From Turnera subulata (Eukaryota; Streptophyta; Magnoliopsida; Malpighiales; Passifloraceae), in assembly GCA_028386065.3 (NCBI GenBank), contig JAKUCV010001134.1, positions 33,065 through 97,064 on the forward strand: a DNA stretch of 64,000 nucleotides, in the 5' to 3' direction. The position numbers were made by a program, and so were the translations under genes. How positions within the stretch are numbered: position 1 is the stretch's first letter; every line of letters starts with the position of its first letter. Below are positions 32,650 through 43,960 of the stretch, one piece after another. The notes below the pieces were generated by a model that made no database searches, was not told where the DNA came from, and saw only the letters and a program-made list of their open reading frames with translations.

Positions 32650-33189
32650 ATAATATATAGTATTTTTCTTACTATGAATAACAAATCAAGATCCCACCCC
32701 TTGGTCCAGCTAAGTACCTTGAGGAAACAGGTCATTCAACTAAGGACCTAGAGAAGGTAGATCATTCAACTAAGTGGTATAAAAAGATACGTGAAACATG
32801 CACATTTAAATAAAGAACGTTTAAAAATTCTAATGCTTATGTCTTAATGTTAGCAGGAGCTGAGAGCCCCTTCAGCTCCTACTGCTCCACCTACTTCCTG
32901 GTATAAGGGGCTTGGGTAAGCTTTTCAACACACAAGAGAGAGGCTAGAGAAAACTCATTCTCACCCACTCTCCCCTCAATATTCTCTCTAGATACCCCTT
33001 TGTCTTACTTAGATATCAGAGGGTTCTTGAGGTCACAACCCAAGGCATCCCCAAACCCTTTTTCTTTCTTTCTTCTTGTAGACCAAATCTGAAGGACCTG
33101 ATTAATATAAGAAAGACATGCTAAGAGTAAGAAGCATTCTATCAAGATTGCACGTGGATCAAGGACATCAGAAATCTTATATTTTAACA
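32650..33189 (+). repeat. Gypsy-type LTR, copy 1
   Basis: Shares most of its sequence with 57150-57678: TGATAAYATATWGTATTTTTCTTAC at the start, CCTTGGTCYAGCTAAG, the block GTTAGCAGGAGCTGAGAGCCC, CACCCACTCTCCCCTCAAT, GAGGTCACAACCCAAGGCATCCC and the ATTTTAAC end. Copy 2 is followed by a primer-binding site, which identifies these as LTRs. Here LINE sequence follows directly, so it is a solo or truncated LTR. I could not identify a target-site duplication. Confidence 0.65.
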
Positions 33190-33229
33190 AGATTTTCCCC
33201 TCTAACTTGATGTTCCCTGCAAATTCCCC

Positions 33230-33665
33230 TCTAAACATGGGAATTGTGTGCACTTGAGCTCATATCGGGAATGGAACTTGATGTTCCTTGCAAGCCGGTC
33301 TGGGATTTATGGAGTAGGTTATGGTATTGGTGGGAGACTTGTAGATCGCTTTGCTCAATGGATGGAATTGGCTGGACCGTGCAAGGTTGGTACGACATGG
33401 ATGGCTGTGTTTTACAATACGGTATTTACCATTTGGCTCGCTAGGAACAGGTTGATCTTTGTTCTCACTGATCCAGATTGGGGTAAGGTTTTTAAACTTA
33501 TCATTTTAAAATCTCTATCCTGGAAAAAGGGGTGTACGCCAGATTTCCCTTTTGATTTTGCGGCTGTACTCATTTGTTCCGATAGCATCAAATCCTGGCG
33601 GGGCCCTAGAAGTAGGCTGCGTATACTGAAGGCATTGGGGCAGCAGAACACATGGGTAGCGATGC
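33230..33665 (+). pseudogene. LINE ORF2 3' part (zinc-binding RT-associated region)
   Basis: Two overlapping frames together give the C-terminal zf-RVT-type region of a plant L1-like LINE: PCKPVWDLWSRLWYWWE, then in the other frame WMAVFYNTVFTIWLARNRLIF and the tail LKSLSWKKG. Frame changes and the lack of RT show a 5'-truncated, decayed insertion. LINE ORF2 supplies endonuclease and RT for target-primed retrotransposition. Confidence 0.7.
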
Positions 33666-33739
33666 TAATTAAGATGATATCTAGAAATACAATGGCTCAC
33701 TCTTATTCAGAAACCAGCTTATGGTAGCTAGGTAGACCA

Positions 33740-33840
33740 CGGAATAAAGCAACAGCAGAGAACACTTTATTTATTTATTTTAGATAGAAGTACGTGATAG
33801 ACTTAATTTATTTGTTTAGAGAGGATGACACTTATTTATT
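33740..33840 (-). terminator. Poly(A) signals of the small 125-aa gene
   Basis: Minus-strand AATAAATAAG, AAATAAATTAAG and AATAAATAAATAAAG occur at about 33832, 33806 and 33766, 50 to 120 bases after the stop codon. They are plausible polyadenylation signals. Confidence 0.5.
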
Positions 33841-33882
33841 TAGACAGACGAGGAGTTTAGTTTCTTAATTATGTGTGAAGCC

Positions 33883-34260
33883 TTAATTTCCCCAAGTAGC
33901 CGTGACTTCAACCTTGCCGTAATCGCCTTCAATGGATTGGGTTTCATCTCCATTGAGTTGAGGAGTAAACCAGGCATAGCCGTTAGCAATGTTTTCGTCA
34001 CGAGCCTGGGAATACAGAGCTGCGGTGATCTTGAGGGAGTCGTTGAATGGGACGAAGACATCCGGTGTGAAGAGTGGGATCAGTTTCCCTTTCTCCACCT
34101 TCACTCCCTGCCCCTTCTCCTTGCTAAACAGCGTCACCTCCTTGTTGGAAAAAGCAGCCTTCACCGATCCATAAACTTCAACGGGATCATAGGGTGCGTT
34201 AACAAGTTTGACCTGAAACTTGGCCTCCACCGGCTTCCCTGCATTATCTTCTGCAGACAT
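33883..34260 (-). CDS. Small single-exon protein, 125 aa, function unknown
   Basis: An intact frame from an ATG at 34260 to a TAA. No signal peptide: the N-terminus is polar (MSAEDNAGKP). The body alternates hydrophobic and polar residues as in a beta-rich domain, with VEVYGSVKAAF, VTLFSKEKGQG, DSLKITAALYSQARDE and a VEVTATWGN end. It weakly recalls the C-terminal domain of jasmonate-induced plant proteins (DUF6598-like) from memory, but I am not sure, and no ribosome-inactivating domain is present. A TATA box and several AATAAA signals flank it, and no lesion is visible, so it looks like a live host gene among decayed elements. Confidence 0.65.
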   Translation of the reverse strand: MSAEDNAGKPVEAKFQVKLVNAPYDPVEVYGSVKAAFSNKEVTLFSKEKGQGVKVEKGKLIPLFTPDVFVPFNDSLKITAALYSQARDENIANGYAWFTPQLNGDETQSIEGDYGKVEVTATWGN

Positions 34261-34348
34261 TTTTACTCAAATGTTGAGTTGAGAGGACAATTTCTAGATA
34301 TATTTGCACTCTGTGATCTGAAGCCAACCTTGGGCACTGCCTCCTTTA

Positions 34349-34359
34349 TATAGCCACCC
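34349..34359 (-). promoter_or_regulatory. TATA box of the small 125-aa gene
   Basis: On the minus strand GGCTATATAAAGGAGG lies about 90 bases upstream of the ATG, leaving room for a start site near 34320 and a short 5' UTR of about 60 bases. The match to the plant consensus TATATAA is exact. Confidence 0.65.
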
Positions 34360-34380
34360 CATGCAATGCAACCCATATAA

Positions 34381-36884
34381 AGAAAACAATTCCAAAAAAA
34401 AAAATTTTAAAAAAAAACAATCGCTCCTTCATTGTTTAAGAGAATATTATTTTTGTAAATGCAGGCATGGCCTGGCCTACCAGAATATATATTGTTCAAA
34501 TCCCCAAATCATTTTCAAATTGATTATATTTAGAATCTGAAACATAGTCTTCTTTGATCATTATGATTTAAAACTTGTATGTACATCAGCAAATGGTGAA
34601 CCAATTCAGGTCAATGAGAATGTTTAACTTGACTTTGTAAGTGGTGAACCAATTCAGGTCAATGAGAATGTTTACAATATACGCTTAAAACAACTCCTAA
34701 CAATGTGACAGTTGTTTTTTATAAACATATGATTGTGCCCATACATGGAATGGATGACATTCTTTCCTGACGTTCAAATCCCGAAATCCAGAATCCTCGT
34801 TTAGAACATAATACTATTTTAACTTGACTTCCTATTTTTTTTTTTTTTTTTTGAAAATCAACTTGACTTCCTATGTGGTTAACTATTCCGTGTCAATGAG
34901 AATGCTTACAATATATGCCTGAGCAACTAATTCTTGGAATTATTTTTTGCCACAATTGGAATGGATTACCAGAACCCAGACCCGAATAGGGGTACTTGCA
35001 ATCGAGCTGAGCAACTCGCGAGCTACTCGGGATCGACTCGCTGGCATTACTCGAACTCGATTCGTGCTTATCGAGCTCGAGTCGAGGTTGGAGGGCTATC
35101 GAGCCAAGCTCGAGCTTTTCCAGTACTCGGCTGGTAAGCTCATTGAGCCTTATTGAGCTGTGGTCTTATAAGGCTTAGGGTAGGCTTGAAAATAACGTTA
35201 TTTAGAAAAAAAATTGGGCCATGTGTTCTTATGCCCAAAAAATAAATGAATGTTAAAATTTGAAAAAAAGAAATTACAACAATACAGTAACACAAAAAAT
35301 TATTAATAGAAAAGGAGAGGTAAAATTATTAATACCTAAATTAATGTCTACTTAAACTCTAAAACCCGACCAAAATTTCCGATTCCTAATTTTTTTACCG
35401 TTTCCATTCCACAACACCCTCGAGCACGACTCCCCTTTCCATTTCTGATGTGTTTTGGTTGATTTCATTACTGGATTAAGGAATCATATGAGTTCCTATT
35501 TGTTACCTCTTTCCTTATGAATTATGACTGAAATCCGGTTGGTTGCTGTGTCGATGTCTGAATTCTTTTTTTGACGTAAGGTGTCTGAATTCTTATCAAT
35601 TACTGGCTGTGCATTCTAATACATATTGTGCGTTCGATTAATTATCATTTCCGGAATACCTGGCAAGAAAATTGTTGAGATTTTTTATACCACTTACTTA
35701 TGTGTGCATGGATTCGTGGCCTCTTTTTTTCTTGGGGAATGTGAGAGTACTTCTTCTGTCTTGTAAGACATACAGAAGCACGTGGATTAGCTAGTTTGGA
35801 GAAATCCTAATGATGGCTTAGTTTTCAATTCAAACAGGAGTTAGTCTACTCCGGTGAAGCTGATCAGTAAATGACGGTTCTTTCCCTCTGATTTTGGTAG
35901 TTGCATAGTGGGCTTAAGCTTTTATATTCATGCAGCTTAGGCCTTGGCATTTTGTTTTGTATGGCATGGTTAGATTGTGGCGTGAAGCACAGCTGCTTTA
36001 TGTTAGTTCCAGCCACTCGCTTCTCCTTTGGTCCTGAGGGCTTTATTACATTTTACCCCCTTGTTCTTTCGGTCAAAATAGGATCACCTCCTGAAGGAAA
36101 AAAATCGGTTTTTGACCCCCTAAGCTTTGCAATTCCGCATTTTACCCCATTCCCTTAAGGTTTTTATATTTCAGTTAGTTAACTTAACGGAATGAATGGA
36201 TGATCGACATGTGGAAACCTCAGTACTGTTCGATTCTTTTTTCATTTTAATTTTTAGAAACAATTATAGAACTCAAAAAAAAAAAAGACAAACCACATAA
36301 TGATTATTTTTTAAACAAAATAAAATACTTATATTAGAAGAAAAAGGAAAATAAGCAAACAAAAAAAATATTATAAGAAGAAAAAGAAAGTAAAACAATT
36401 AAATTTAGCAGTTATTATATTTAAAATAGTAAAAAATAAAATATTTAAATAGTAGGAGGAAAAAGAAAAAAATTTATTGTGGCCTATCTTTTGTGAAAGA
36501 ATTTATTATTGCCTGTTTTTTATGTAAAAATTTATTGTGGCCTATTTGTTGTGTACAAATTTATTGTAAAGAAATTTATTTTAGCCTATTTACGTGTTTG
36601 ATATTTCTCAATCTTATTTTATGTTTTAGAAAACGAAAAACCATGTAATAATTATAATTTTTCAAATAAAATAAAAAATATAATACTTAAATATAACAAA
36701 AGGAAAAATTAAAAATTTTAAAAACAAAATTTAACAGTTATTATATTTAAAAAATAAAAATATTTCATTTATAAGCGGAAAAGGACAAAATAATTGTGGC
36801 CAATTTGTTTTGTAAAAATTTATTGTGTAAAAAATTATTGTGGAAAATTTTATTTTGGTCTATTTATGTGTTTGATAGAATTTC
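34381..36884. repeat. Intergenic, AT-rich, with local duplications and MITE-like pieces
   Basis: No gene seen. 34595-34690 has a 48-bp tandem duplication (GGTGAACCAATTCAGGTCAATGAGAATGTTTA twice). 34480-34700 recurs at 37335-37570, and 34725-34930 recurs at 55655-55815. 34985-35160 is rich in GAGCTCGAG words like known plant dispersed repeats. 36030-36170 has the TTTACCCCC/TTTGACCCCC phrases of a dispersed repeat. 36240-36610 and 36640-36890 are imperfect direct copies of one AT-rich unit with TTTATTGTGGCCTAT. Confidence 0.5.
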
Positions 36885-37190
36885 TATTTATAGTACCGAC
36901 AGAAGAAAAGTCCACCTCCCTGGAAGTTAAAAGCGAAAACAGGGAAAGAGAATCAGTCTCTATAATAACTAAAGAAAGTCCCAAAGTCCTAGCTCTTGCC
37001 ATTGCACCACGCTTCCAAAATCAAGGGGTTTGTTATACATAGTGGCCAAGGCGCCCCAAAATTGGCCTGTGTGGTCTATAAAAACACCACCAACTGGACC
37101 ATAGTTCTACTTGCTACAGACAGCAGCGTCCGAGTTCACCTTTACATATCCTAGAGGCGGTGGCTCCAATTTGCGAGTGAGGTGAGAACG
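36885..37190 (-). pseudogene. LINE RNase H (RVT_3-type) remnant
   Basis: On the minus strand, starting at about 37175, the translation reads PPPLGYVKVNSDAAVCS, then after an in-frame TAG NYGPVGGVFIDHTGQFWGAL. After a frame change near 36995 it reads MARARTLGLSLVIIETDSL. This is the order seen in the RNase H domain at the end of plant L1-like ORF2: the first catalytic Asp in NSDAA, and an Asp in ETDSL. The catalytic Glu region (usually AEA) is damaged. The flanks on both sides give no more ORF2. Confidence 0.65.
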
Positions 37191-38560
37191 TGGGGGTGGG
37201 ACTCTGCCAATGTGTGCCCCCTCGTCCGCAAGTCTAGATATTCAGATCGAGCATGAGCGTTGTGCATCACGATTTGGTGTGTCTCCTCATGCCGGAAAAT
37301 TTGGTAACCTCTTTGTTTTTCGTTCCTTGATAAAACCAAGACTAATTCAAATCCCCAATTCAATTTCAAATTGATTATATTTAGAATCTGAAGCATAGTC
37401 GTCTTTGGTCACTATGATTTAAAACTTGTATGCACATCAGCAAATACCAGCTTCCCTGCCCGCTGCAAAAACATATCATTTTACCTTGACTTTGTAAGTA
37501 GTGAACCAATTCATGTCAATGAGAATGTTTACAATATATCCCTAAAACAACTACTAGCAATGTGACTGTATTTTTTTTTTTGGGAAAATAGGGACCAGGG
37601 GAAACAGATTTCTTGAGGCAATGCTTACAAAACTGGGTTTTATATATACATACTAGAGGAAAGCCCTCGCTTCGCTTCGGGATCATTATTTTTCTTATTA
37701 GTTTCATTGGTTGAAAAACTTGCTTTGCAAATGGGCATAGATATTTATTTTTTCTTAGGCGATGTTTCGGATTTGAGTCTTCGTGTATTCATAGAAGCTT
37801 ATTAAGAGGCACATTTACCATAACTAAGTGTGTAACCCGGGTCAAATTCGAATTAGTCAGAGCAAAGCTCTAGTCATCCGGATACCGAATGAAAAAAAAT
37901 GGCTATAAAGATTTACTATGTAGCATGTAGATAAAATCGGTTAAAATTATATAGTTGATAAAATAATCGATGTCAATTTCATCTGTCCTAATGCATTAAA
38001 TATAAAGTACAACATCTTGGGCTTTTTTCCCGTCACCCTCAATTTTTATAAGATCATAACTCCGGATGAATATCGCCATTCTAACATCAAAATGTCACAT
38101 CCAACATAATATTCATATGGATTTAAATGTTATAATTTACTCGCGATGCTTCGGGCCATATAAAATATGGCCAATTTATAGCTCCCTGATAATCATGTAG
38201 TCAATTGAAAATTTAACTAATCCTGTAATTGTGACCCTATATATGCTTCAGTATTTAAATTAATTGGTTGGACAAATTGATATGTAATTGATTAATTAAA
38301 AACAACATTAATCAACAAAAACTCAAAACATTAAATTTGAACCCAATTTGTTTTAAGTTAAATTTGAATCACATTAAAGCGAAATCCATTTAGGCATTTA
38401 CTAACAAAACATCTTTGGCAAAAGTATTTTTAATGTGGTAAAAAAATAATAAAAAAGAGATTGTTGTGCTTTCTTTTCCAATTAATTCCCCACTTTGTCT
38501 CATGTCATATATTTTATGTACCTTATTTTTAATTATATCTTTATATGCCATAAGCAAATG
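37191..38560. other. Intergenic, no gene seen
   Basis: 37335-37570 repeats 34480-34700. The stretch 37650-38160 has phrases such as GAAAGCCCTCGCTTCGCTTCGGG and CTCGCGATGCTTCGGGCC that look like a decayed dispersed element. From 38170 to the Athila insertion it is AT-rich and featureless. Confidence 0.4.
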
Positions 38561-38565
38561 TATTG

Positions 38566-40024
38566 TGAAATTACATACTTTTTACAGCGCACATTGTCGT
38601 CTTTTGACCTTGTATTCATCATTTATTCATGCATTTCGATGTTAATTCACTTCTTTTCATGCCAAATCTATCTTTCCTTACCCTTGGTTACTTTCAGGTG
38701 TAATTTGGGACAATTTGGAGCTAATTTGGCGATTTTTGGGTTAGCAGCGCCACTGTTGAAGAAACTGGACAAAGTGCCTAGCAGCACCGCTGTTATAAAA
38801 TATATGCTCTTAAACCTTTTCCTTCTAGAGAATCTTTTGCTTTAGAGAAGATTTGACGATTATAGCCCAAAACCAGTGAGGCGTTGTGAAGAGCACTGTT
38901 CCAGTACAAATCACAAACCTGACAGCGCCCCTAGAGTGGCACTGGCGTCAAGACCCTATTTTTACTAGGGTTTGCGCCTACAAGTCAGGAGTATTTAAGA
39001 GGGTATGCACCTACACACTCCTAGCAAGGAAAGAAGATTTTGAAGAGGAATTATTGGAGCAAAAGTCTAGGAGTTTTATTCCAATTCCTACACGCATAGT
39101 TTGCTATCTATTAGGAATTTAACCCTAGATATAAAAGGAGGACTTTCTGGACGAAATTGATAGCTTTTGGAGGAGCAAAAATCACGATTTGGCTAGAAGA
39201 AAAGTGATTGTTTTTAGGAGCATGTCGACAACACTTATTTTTATGTTTTTATCTTTCTCCAAGAACTAATTCTTCTATCTATGTTTAAGGGATGTAGCTA
39301 CAGATTTCATGTTTAATTTATGATTCAGTTTCTAGTTTCTTTTAATTTGTTCTTACCTTGATTTGATATAAAGAGCTTAACAGTATCTGCGGCCTGATCA
39401 CCCTCAAACAATTCTTAGACGCCTTAGTGACGCACCTAACGGAGAAACTAAGAACTCAGACCATTCTACATCAGACCTCTACCCCTACTGATCGTCGAAA
39501 GAGACTTTAGGGTTAGTTGAGGATAACAGCGCCTGGCACATCGGCACTGCGCCCTAGGGAAGAGCTTCAATGACGAAAGCAGGTTGTTCCAGAACTAGGG
39601 TAGGCTTGTATCTACACGTGACAGTAGTTACAAATACTTTAGGTCAGGTAGCCCTTCAAGGTAGGCAAATTAGAGCACCAGAATACGGAATTGTAGTTAG
39701 ACAGCGGCACTGTAGGGAACCCCGGACAACCTAGGTTTCCATCCACTGAGTTTCCTACCTGATCGACATCCCTCTCTTCTTTCCTCTGATCTGTTTGCGT
39801 GACCTATTCTGTTTAATATCTCACTCTCTTTTATTTCTTGCTATTTAATTTATTTGTCTTTTATATTTTGGATTACTACTCTCAACTCGTTACTGATTAT
39901 TTACTTTGGTTTTTTATAGTCTAATTGATCGAGAGCCTAAGGTCAGTATTGTTTCGCAGTCCCTGAGATTCAACCTTGTTTACTATAGCATCGCTGTGCA
40001 CTTGCAGCCGGTTTTGCACGAACA
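38566..40024 (+). repeat. 5' LTR of Athila-type element
   Basis: 1459 bp with the Athila plan: TTTCAGGTG near the middle, GGGATGTAGCTACAG, TAGGGTTAG, and CCCTGAGATTCAACCTTG near the 3' end. A TATAAAAGGAGG box at 39131-39142 is a likely promoter. The motif CAGCGCCACTG and variants occur repeatedly (for example 38745 and 38782). Confidence 0.92.
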
Positions 40025-40030
40025 AGTTTT

Positions 40031-40048
40031 TGGCGCCGTTGCCGGGGA
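40031..40048 (+). promoter_or_regulatory. Primer-binding site of Athila-type element
   Basis: TGGCGCCGTTGCCGGGGA lies 6 bases after the LTR end. This is the well-known Athila-type site, complementary to the 3' end of tRNA-Asp. Confidence 0.9.
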
Positions 40049-40166
40049 CTGCGCTAAATAATACTACTTAGTGTTTTTGATTGATTAGTCTTTCTTTGTT
40101 TTCTGATTTTCTTTGCTTTCTTGTGGCAGACTACTGACAGCGTCGCTGTTGACTCTCTAGTAGTGT

Positions 40167-41005
40167 ATGCAAACTAGAAGCTAGCATCCCGAGCTAATCC
40201 ATATTCCTGATATTGAAGGCACTGGTAGGGCGAACCGCAGGAAAGTAAGGCAACAGAAAGCAACTGAAATCGTCGAGACATCGACAATGGCCCATAACAA
40301 TCCTTTTAACAATGGGCTGTATACTGAGGGTAATATCGTCAACCCCCAACACGACCAGGATGACCTACCAAGGAATGATAAGGGCAATATCATCAATCCT
40401 GTAGGCCCGAGGAACCAACAGCGCCAGCATCAGAATGTTGTTGGCAATGACATTGTCGATCCTTTCGCCAACATTCCAAGTTTGCCAATGAATCAATTCA
40501 TGCGGCCCCGTCATACAGCACCTCATGGAGCCATTGCTCTGCCTGACATTGATCAACCCTGTGAGTTCAGAACGAATTTGATTCATATGGTGTAAAATAA
40601 GCAGTTTGGTGGGATGGCGCTGGAAGACCCGAACTTTCACTTGGAGGAGTTTTTAGATCCCTGTGCTACCACCAAGATTAATAGGTGTCCTGATGATGCT
40701 AAGAAACTCCACTTGTTCAAGTTCTCACTTAGGGATAGAGCCAAAAGGTGGCTGAAAACTCTGCCAGCAAATAGCATCACCACTTGGGCTCAAATGGAGA
40801 AAGCATTCCTAAAGAAATACTTTCCTAACACCAAGATGGATGAGATTCGAGGAGAAATTTGCAACTTCTAACATAAATATGAAGAAACTATGGTGGAGGC
40901 ATGGGAAAGATTTCAGGACTTGATCCAGCACTGCCCGGCTCATCTGGTGTACCCACCAGCGTTGCTGGGCATTTTCTACCGAGCTATGTCACAAGAGGAT
41001 AGGAG
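40167..41005 (+). pseudogene. Athila gag, first part
   Basis: An ATG at 40167 begins MQTRS, then a TAG, then HPELIHIPDIEGTGRA, the characteristic Athila gag N-terminus. After frame changes at about 40590 and 40870 it reads LEDPNFHLEEFLDPCATTKI, LFKFSLRDRAKRWLKTLP and EEIRGEICNF-like sequence of the gag core, then YEETMVEAWERFQDLIQHCP. It is cut at 41001-41005 by copia-2 and resumes at 49154. Confidence 0.85.
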
Positions 41006-42537
41006 TGTAAGTATCCGGGCATGCAAATTGGCAATCAAATGCAATAACATACGCAGCGGAAAAACCGGATACACATGGAGGATCCAAGTGAAGAGTAGCT
41101 AAACCGAATAACAAAACGAACATACCTGAAATGGTTGAGGTTTTTCACCCAACCGATGAACTGAATCAGCTAGAGCCGGAAGGATATCCTGATCCTCTAC
41201 GGTATCCACACGAACCGTCGATCACAGCCGGAAAACGTCTCACGATCTCCAACCCAAGCACTCCCGAACGGTGGTGCTAGCTACGGATTTCCGGGAGCTA
41301 TGTGGTGTTACTTTCTTTCGCAAAGAATGGGTGAGTGTTTGTGTGTGTTCTTACTGGTCTGAAAAACACTCTCAAGGCTCTCAAAACCAGAATGCAATCA
41401 GCCAAAAAACCCAAAGCATAATCTAATTATGCTACTCAATTAGTGCTTAGGGTAATGGCCAACATAATGACCCATCATGATTAAGATACCCATTATCATG
41501 TCTACCACTAAGCACTAATGGGATTACACATCACAAGCAATCAGGTTTGGCTCAATAATTCTGACAATTATTGTATCAAACCAGCCCAAAACGACCCTGG
41601 TCCAACCACGGTCTAACCACGATCCAACCATGGTCCAACCACACCCAGTCGAACCATGGTCCAACCACGGTTCAACCACCTGCTCGAATCAACGATTCTA
41701 AGTGTGTGACCCTGTACGCACTTGTAACGTCCGACAATAATTGTAAACTCATTTACAATTATAAGCAAAGAGCGACGTCTAGCAACACATCATTGCTACC
41801 CGAACGACAAGATCAGTACTGATTCAATATGCCTCGGAAACATGACATCGTCCCTTCGTCCCATTATCAAGATCAAACACGAGACATGGAATATGTCAAT
41901 CTCGCATATGTTTAATCTCAGTTTCTTGATCCTCGAGCTAACTATGTGAAACGGATACTAATGATATCACCATATCATAATCCGAGCACGGTCGTGCATT
42001 TACAGTTCAACTCTATCAAGAAACCATCCGATAATATACCCGTTATATGGGTTGGACAAATCCCCTCTGGATCATACAAAACCCACTACACATTTATCAT
42101 ATACCCAATGATTACACTAAGTCTACTCATTTACGAAATAGCCAAGAGTAATATCAAAGTATACGACTCATATGTTGGGAACCTTGATGCTCACAGGTCT
42201 AAGGACAATACATATAAGAACCGCTAATGACAATCATATAACGTTCCATGTAGCGTTCTTATGTGGGTCGGTCCAGTCCACAAGTTCTCTAACTTGTACC
42301 CGTATGTAGAGTTCATATCACATATAATTCTCAACATACGCTAGTCTTAATTTATTATTACAACCCATCCATAATAATAATCGACTAGGGACATTTAAGA
42401 ATATATAAATATTCTAGGGTTATAAATATGTGCAAGTGTTTATCTCATAAACAATATTTATTGGAATAACCTTAATGTGTATACATGACTACAAATAAAA
42501 CATCCATTGATTGGGTTTTGGGCATATTACACTAACA
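41006..42537 (-). repeat. 3' LTR of copia-2
   Basis: 1532 bp. Relative to the 5' LTR it keeps about 280 bp (41713-41993) and a short AT block (near 42373) that the other has lost. The polypurine tract AAGTGGGAGAT lies just inside, at about 42538-42548 on the minus strand. Confidence 0.88.
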
Positions 42538-43960
42538 ATCTCCCACTTGCACTAATGCTAATCATGCATGTATCTAATACCAATGGATGCAGCGTGAACA
42601 TCATGCTTCTGCTGTGTGAGCGGCTTAGTCAAAGGATCTGCTACATTGTTCTCAGATGGAACTCTGCACAGTCTTGCATCGCCTCTATCTATGATCTCTC
42701 TAATAAGATGATAGCGTCGAAGAATATGTTTGGATCTCTGGTGGTATCTAGGTTCCTGAGCCTGTGCGATTGTCCCATTGTTATCACAATAGAGCTCAAT
42801 CAGACTCTCAATGCTCGAAACTACCCCAAGTTCAGTTACGAACTTCTTGATCCAAACAGCCTCTTTCGCCGCATCTGAGGCAGCAATGTACTCAGCCTAG
42901 TTGTAGAATCGGCAACTGTCTCTTGCTTTGAACTCTTCCAGCATACAGCACCACCTCCAAGACAAAACACATAACCTGATTGTGATCTAAAATCATCCCT
43001 ACCAGTTTGGAAGCTAGCATCTGTGTAACCCTTTACAACAAGCTCATCCACGCTTCCGTAAACCAGGAATGCATCCTTAGTCCTTCTCAAGTACTTAAGG
43101 ATGTTCTTAACTGCTGTCCAGTGACTCTCACCGGGATCAGCTTGGTATCTGCTTGTGACACTCAAAGCATAAGCGACATACGGTCGAGTACATAGCATGG
43201 CATATATGACAGATCCTATTGCAGAAGCATAAGGAATCTTACTCATCCGCTCTCTCTCCTTAGATGTACTAGGACATTGACTCTTTGAGAGAGATATGCC
43301 ATGTGACAAGGGCAAGAATCCTTTCTTGGAGTCTTGCATGCTAAACCTCTTTAGCACCTTGTCAATATATGTACTTTGACTTAGCCCGAGAAGCCTTTTG
43401 GTTCTATCTCTATAGATCTTTATGCCTAACACATAGGCTGCTTCTCCTAAGTCCTTCATTGAGAAATTCTTCCCTAACCAAGCTTTTACAGACTGTAGTG
43501 TCGGAATGTCATTCCCAATAAGTAGGATGTCGTAAACATACAACAACAAGAAAACAATAATGCTCCCACTAACCTTCTTGTAAACACATGGTTCATCTTC
43601 GTTCTTAATGAAACCGAACTCTTTGATCACTTCATTAAAACGAAGATTCCAACTCCTAGAAGCTTGCTTCAATCCATAAATGGATCTCTGCAACTTGCAT
43701 ACCATATTGGCATTCTCTGGATCGAGAAAACCTTCAGGTTGTGTCATGTACACATCCTCTAAAAGATTTCCGTTAAGGAAAGCGGTTTTGACATCCATTT
43801 GCCATATCTCATAATCATAGTATGCCGCTATAGCCAATAGAATCCGGATGGATTTTACCATGGCAACTGGTGAGAAAGTTTCATCATAGTCAATACCATG
43901 AACTTGCTTAAAACCTTTTGCCACCAATCGCCCTTTATAGGTAATCACATTACCATCCAT
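42538..43960 (-). pseudogene. RT and RNase H of copia-2
   Basis: The frame 43960-42836 begins in the RT domain (RLVAKGFKQVHGIDYDETFSP) and includes MDVKTAFLNGNLLEDVYM. The catalytic motif reads YVYD instead of YVDD (codon at 43532-43534), which should abolish polymerase activity. RNase H follows with GYTDASFQTG and then SKQETVADSTT, where a frameshift near 42900 ends the frame. The remaining RNase H (EYIAASDAAKEAVW..., then HILRRYHLIREII-like sequence) can still be read to about 42560 in other frames. Confidence 0.85.

Noticed and set aside
33883..34260. Ribosome-inactivating (JIP60-type) toxin gene
   Set aside because: Only a weak resemblance to a C-terminal accessory domain. No N-glycosidase domain or active-site motif is present.
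36794..37042. 82-codon plus-strand ORF
   Set aside because: It is the reverse strand of the LINE RNase H remnant at 36885-37190.
41571..41822. Open frame with SNHGPTTVQP repeats in the copia-2 LTR
   Set aside because: Low-complexity LTR sequence (GGTCCAACCACGG repeats), not conserved as a frame in the other LTR.
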